Assembly (NCBI RefSeq): GCF_001894885.1
Contig: NZ_BCXB01000011.1
Coordinates: 1 to 64,000, forward strand
Origin: Rhodococcus marinonascens NBRC 14363
GTDB lineage: Bacteria > Actinomycetota > Actinomycetes > Mycobacteriales > Mycobacteriaceae
DNA: 64,000 nt
Direction: 5' to 3'
Part shown: positions 60,589 to 64,000 of the stretch, piece by piece
Layout: each line of letters begins with the position of its first letter
Position numbering within the stretch: the first letter of the stretch is position 1
The notes under the pieces: generated by a model
Seen by the model: only the letters and a program-made list of their open reading frames with translations
The model's database searches: none
What the model was told of the DNA's origin: nothing
Program-made: the position numbers and the translations under genes

Positions 60589-60700
60589 ATTTCTCTCCTG
60601 ACTCAGAAGAACGAAGCGGATCAACCTGGCAGTGGGCCAACCGACTATCGGATCAACACAGCAGCCCAGGGGAGATTAACAACCGAATCGAGGTTCCAAC
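60589..60700 (-). repeat. Conserved leader upstream of YVTN gene 3
   Basis: On the minus strand it reads TTCGGTTGTTAATCTC, CCTGGGCTG, then CACTGCCAGGTTGATCCG, CTTCGTTCTTCTGAG and CAGGAGAGAAAT before the GTG, aligning with the leaders at 14767 and 16104. Confidence 0.7.
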
Positions 60701-60803
60701 CCCAAAACCACCAAATTGTCACACCAGCACCAGACACCACAACTGTCCCACACTTGGAGGAAACCGTCTGCCGTCGCGGGTGACGCACTGGTGACGTGGA
60801 CGG

Positions 60804-61811
60804 TTACTCCTGCGGCAACAGTCTCGAGCCGTCGAACCACGCCGAGCGCGGGGCTTTGGACGCCAGGACATAGCCTGCGCTGAAGAGGGAGCCGTCAACC
60901 TCGGTGACCGTGCCCTGGCGGTGATGTCTGCCCCAATCCTGGAACCGCACCTGCTCGCCCACCTCTGGTGTGCGGACCTCCGGCACGGCCCGGACCCACT
61001 GGGGATACATCGACTTCTCGATCACCTCATAGCTGTCCTGTTTGAAGCCGACAATCCGCACCTTCACCCGCGACCGGGTGGTCGAGACGATCGTGCCGAC
61101 CCGATATGCGGGACTGCCGAGCTGCACGATGTCGCCGACCCTCACCGTGCCGTCGGCAATCATCGCCTCGGACACGGCAACGAACTCCCGTCGCGCCTGG
61201 CGGAGCGCATCCTGCTGCTCGAAGATCTCGGCGGCGTGTAGGGCCGCACCCTCGATACAGGAGTCGCCGCGACCCTCGCACTTACCCGCGTGCATCTGCC
61301 AGGTCGAATGCTTGCGCGGATTCACGCCGACAGCCCGCAGCGCGGTAGTTTCCTCGATGGATAGATCGTCCGCGGTGGCGCCGCGGGCCAGATCCTTCGC
61401 GGCTTCGAAAGCGATGTCCGCGACGAGGTCCGGGTCGGCACCCCGGAAGTGCGTCTTGCCGGACTCGAGGTTGCGCTGGACTCTTTCGGTCTGCAGCAGT
61501 TCCCGGTGCTCCTCCTCGACGCGGCGGGTCTCGTTCCTGGATTGGTTTTCGGCGCTCCGCACCGCCTTGCCTGAGAGCAGTCCAGATGACCACTGCGGCA
61601 TCGGCTCGGTACCGTCGAGCCAGCGCTTGGCGCGATTGTCGACCAAAGGTTCTGCGAAACCGTTCGCTGACTTGGCCGCGGCCAAGTCAGCGACCCGCAG
61701 CCCCAACTTATTCGCCACTGCAGGCGGGCAGAGCGCGCGGTCGGCGCGCCGCTTCCGCCGGCGTGCTTTGTTGCCTGCCTTCCTGCTGCCTGCGGTGGCG
61801 TTGTCGTCCAT
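60804..61811 (-). CDS. Orphan hypothetical protein
   Basis: The 335-residue soluble protein has a basic start (GNKARRRKRRADRA), a charged helical region (NETRRVEEEHRELLQTERVQ), a short Cys-containing block HAGKCEGRGDSCIEGAALH, and a C-terminal half of short SH3/KOW-like strands (GDIVQLGSPAYRVGTIVSTT, GEQVRFQDWGRHHRQGTVTE). I do not recognise it. The beta-rich segments suggest a nucleic-acid or chromatin-type binding module, but that is a guess. It lies between YVTN gene 3 and ppc on the same strand. Confidence 0.65.
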   Translation of the reverse strand: MDDNATAGSRKAGNKARRRKRRADRALCPPAVANKLGLRVADLAAAKSANGFAEPLVDNRAKRWLDGTEPMPQWSSGLLSGKAVRSAENQSRNETRRVEEEHRELLQTERVQRNLESGKTHFRGADPDLVADIAFEAAKDLARGATADDLSIEETTALRAVGVNPRKHSTWQMHAGKCEGRGDSCIEGAALHAAEIFEQQDALRQARREFVAVSEAMIADGTVRVGDIVQLGSPAYRVGTIVSTTRSRVKVRIVGFKQDSYEVIEKSMYPQWVRAVPEVRTPEVGEQVRFQDWGRHHRQGTVTEVDGSLFSAGYVLASKAPRSAWFDGSRLLPQE

Positions 61812-61919
61812 AGAGACACTCTCCCAGAACGAGGTTGACTCCTTCGGCCGATTCAGCCTTGATGACCAGACGCCCGGGAAACGGAGTGCGACCGCTGTAC
61901 AGGGAACTCCACAGGGCCG

Positions 61920-64000
61920 CTACCCACTGTTGCGCAGCGCGGTGGCGAGTCCGTTCATCGTCAACTGGATGCCGCGGCGGGTCTGATCGCTGTCGTCCCC
62001 ACCCCTGTACCGGCGCAACAGTTCCACCTGCAGGTGATTGAGGGGCTCGAGGTACGGGAACCGGTTGTGGAGGGACCTTTCGAGACCCGGATTGTCGGCG
62101 AACAGTGTGTCGTTTCCAGTGACGGCCTTGTACATCCGGACCGTGCGCTCATGCTCTTCGCTGATCTTGCCGAACACCCGCTGTCGCAGTTCTTCGTCCG
62201 GCACCAACTCCGCGTACCGGGCGGCGAGACCCATGTCGGATTTGGACATCACCATCGCCAGGTTGGACAGCACTGTCCTGAAGAACGGCCACGTCTCATA
62301 CAGCCGTGACAGGGAGGCCATCCTGGCGGGGTCGCCGGCGGCCCATTCCTCGAACGCCGCACCGGTGCCGTACCAGCCGGGCAACATCACACGGGACTGA
62401 CTCCAGGAGAGCACCCACGGAATCGCCCGCAGATCCGAGATCGATGTCGTCTGCTTGCGGGACGCCGGCCTGCTGCCGATGTTCAATGATCCGATCTCGG
62501 CGACCGGCGTCGACATCTCGAAATACTGCACGAATCCCGTTGTGTCGTGTACCAATTCGCTGTAGGCGCGGCGGGCCAGCGCGGCTAGTTCGTCGAGGAT
62601 CTGGTAAGCCGGTTCGGCATCGTCACCGAGACCCTCGACGTCGAGCAGTGTTGCCTCGAGGGTCGCCGCCAGCAACGTCTCCAAGTTACGTTGCGCGAGA
62701 CGGGGTTCCGCGTACTTGGCGGCGATCACCTCGCCCTGTTCGGTGATTCGCAGCGAGCCCGCCACCGCGCCGGGCGGTTGCGCCAGAATCGCCTCGTAGC
62801 TGGGGCCACCACCTCGGCCGACGGTTCCTCCGCGACCGTGAAACAGTCGCAGCCGAATTCCCGTCTTCCGGGCCGCTTCCACCAGGTCTAGCTCAGCCCG
62901 GTACAACGCCCAGTTGGCGGCGAGGTATCCCCCGTCCTTGTTGGAATCGGAATATCCGAGCATCACTTCCTGGGAGTCGCCGCGCGACGCCACGAGTGCC
63001 CGGTAGAACGGCACCGCGAGGGTCGCTTCGAGAGTGGCCGCCCCCTGCTGAAGGTCCTCGATCGTCTCGAACAGCGGCACGATCCCCACCGGGCAGATCG
63101 GCGCCGCGTCCGATCCGATTTCGAGCAGACCCGCCTCCTTCAGCAAGACGGCAGCCTCGAGCATGTCACTGACGGACGTGCACATGCTGATGATGTAGTT
63201 CGGCACCGCCCCGTCGCCCAGTGTCCGAACCGCTGTCGCTCCGGCCGCGAGGATTGCCAACTCCTTCGTCGTCAACTCGCTGAATCGAGCTTTCGCACTG
63301 GTCAAGGGGCGACGTGTGGACAACTGCGCCGACAACAGTTCGACCCTCTCGTCTTCGGACAGCGACAGGTAGTCGGCGTGCACCCCTGCCCATGCCAGTA
63401 GCTCCGAGACCACCGCCTCGTGCACTTCCGAGTTCTGCCGCATGTCGAGGCCGGAAAGATGAAACCCGAACACCTCCACCGAGTCACGCAGCCGGGTCAG
63501 CCCGTCATCGGCGATCGTGCCGTCACCGCTGCGCCGCAGGGAATCGTCCACGACGTCGAGTTCGTCGAGCATCTCGCGCGGGGTGCGGTAGGGGGCGAGA
63601 CCGATGGCAAGTCCGTTTTCCGGTATGACACCAAGAATGTGCTGCGCAGTCGCCGTAAGACGACCCCTGATCCCCCGCACGGCCCGGCGGTACGGCTCAT
63701 CGATCCGGAACGGTGAATCATCAAGGGAGGCTGCGGCCAAGAGGTCCAGTCCGGGGGTGATAGTGACGAGTCTGGCCGACATCGACAGTTCACGTTCGAG
63801 GCCCTCGAGTTCCCCGAGATGATGCTCGACGGCCGTGGCAGCGGCGCGAGTGGTGGCCTGACGCACGACCTCGTTGGTGACATAGGGATTGCCGTCCCGG
63901 TCCCCGCCGATCCAGGACCCGGGACGCAGGATCGGCTCGCGGCAGAGGTCCGCATCCGGCCACCGCGCACGCAAGGCACGGCGGAGTTCGGCGTTGATCT
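61920..64000 (-). CDS. ppc: Phosphoenolpyruvate carboxylase, 3' part (5' end beyond window)
   Basis: Anaplerotic enzyme forming oxaloacetate from PEP and bicarbonate. The visible 690 or so residues contain [40 protein letters not shown] (catalytic), the glycine loop [40 protein letters not shown] and the C-terminal [13 protein letters not shown]. The C-terminus ends NSG where many PEPCs have NTG. The frame remains open through base 64000 ([15 protein letters not shown]), so about 200-250 N-terminal residues lie outside. No stop or frameshift inside. Confidence 0.96.
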   Translation of the reverse strand, partial: INAELRRALRARWPDADLCREPILRPGSWIGGDRDGNPYVTNEVVRQATTRAAATAVEHHLGELEGLERELSMSARLVTITPGLDLLAAASLDDSPFRIDEPYRRAVRGIRGRLTATAQHILGVIPENGLAIGLAPYRTPREMLDELDVVDDSLRRSGDGTIADDGLTRLRDSVEVFGFHLSGLDMRQNSEVHEAVVSELLAWAGVHADYLSLSEDERVELLSAQLSTRRPLTSAKARFSELTTKELAILAAGATAVRTLGDGAVPNYIISMCTSVSDMLEAAVLLKEAGLLEIGSDAAPICPVGIVPLFETIEDLQQGAATLEATLAVPFYRALVASRGDSQEVMLGYSDSNKDGGYLAANWALYRAELDLVEAARKTGIRLRLFHGRGGTVGRGGGPSYEAILAQPPGAVAGSLRITEQGEVIAAKYAEPRLAQRNLETLLAATLEATLLDVEGLGDDAEPAYQILDELAALARRAYSELVHDTTGFVQYFEMSTPVAEIGSLNIGSRPASRKQTTSISDLRAIPWVLSWSQSRVMLPGWYGTGAAFEEWAAGDPARMASLSRLYETWPFFRTVLSNLAMVMSKSDMGLAARYAELVPDEELRQRVFGKISEEHERTVRMYKAVTGNDTLFADNPGLERSLHNRFPYLEPLNHLQVELLRRYRGGDDSDQTRRGIQLTMNGLATALRNSG

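Noticed and set aside
59485-60783. Plus-strand frame of 432 codons opposite YVTN gene 3
   Set aside because: Same repeat shadow; the minus-strand reading has the signal peptide and family motifs.

Overview
The window is high-G+C actinobacterial DNA, most likely from Rhodococcus of the opacus/jostii type. It carries mycolic-acid type FAS-II genes (inhA, fabG1), mptB, a SUF operon led by sufR, and aconitase followed by acnR. Gene order follows Mycobacterium tuberculosis Rv1445c-Rv1488 over long stretches, interrupted by accessory DNA. Genus assignment and synteny come from recalled family knowledge; no search was run.

Layout. 0.1-0.8 kb: a 652-bp Tn3-type miniature element with two 38-bp ends and two truncated recombinase genes. 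0.9-3.3 kb: DUF3097-NfeD-SPFH operon (minus), divergent from a conserved hypothetical gene. 4.3-11.9 kb: minus-strand cell-envelope cluster ripA-moxR1-DUF58-VWA-fabG1-inhA-hemH. 12.3-19.6 kb: a decayed conjugative element with a nonsense-interrupted membrane protein, coupling-protein fragment, DUF4913 protein, a frameshifted relaxase-like tail and two secreted YVTN beta-propeller genes. It separates ripA from the Rv1476-like gene. 19.7-25.7 kb: Rv1476-like gene, acn, acnR and an ABC-F ATPase. 25.9-31.9 kb: sugar-acid catabolism cluster (MFS transporter, zinc dehydrogenase, ManD-type dehydratase, GntR regulator, SDR) with two matching palindromic operators. 31.9-33.1 kb: no supported gene. 33.1-36.5 kb: secreted PI-PLC-like protein, lycopene cyclase, Ku.

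36.6-43.2 kb: complete SUF iron-sulfur operon sufR-B-D-C-S-U-T (minus). 43.3-46.8 kb: mptB and a two-gene ABC exporter (plus). 46.8-47.4 kb: a TnpB remnant without its catalytic core, between two copies of its end sequence. 47.4-52.4 kb: secreted protein, ctaA, small hypothetical, qor, ctaB. 52.6-59.0 kb: pentose-phosphate operon tkt-tal-zwf-opcA-pgl. 59.5-61.8 kb: third YVTN propeller gene and an orphan gene. 61.9-64.0 kb: 3' part of ppc, running off the window.

The core genes supply mycolate synthesis, peptidoglycan hydrolysis, heme formation and modification, Fe-S assembly and NADPH supply. The most unusual item is the three-member propeller family. Its members share signal peptide, C-terminal tail and upstream leader, and two share the terminator, so they look like a dispersed expression cassette. 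Other second-look items are the Tn3 miniature element, the core-deleted TnpB, the GntR operator pair and the AcnR operator.
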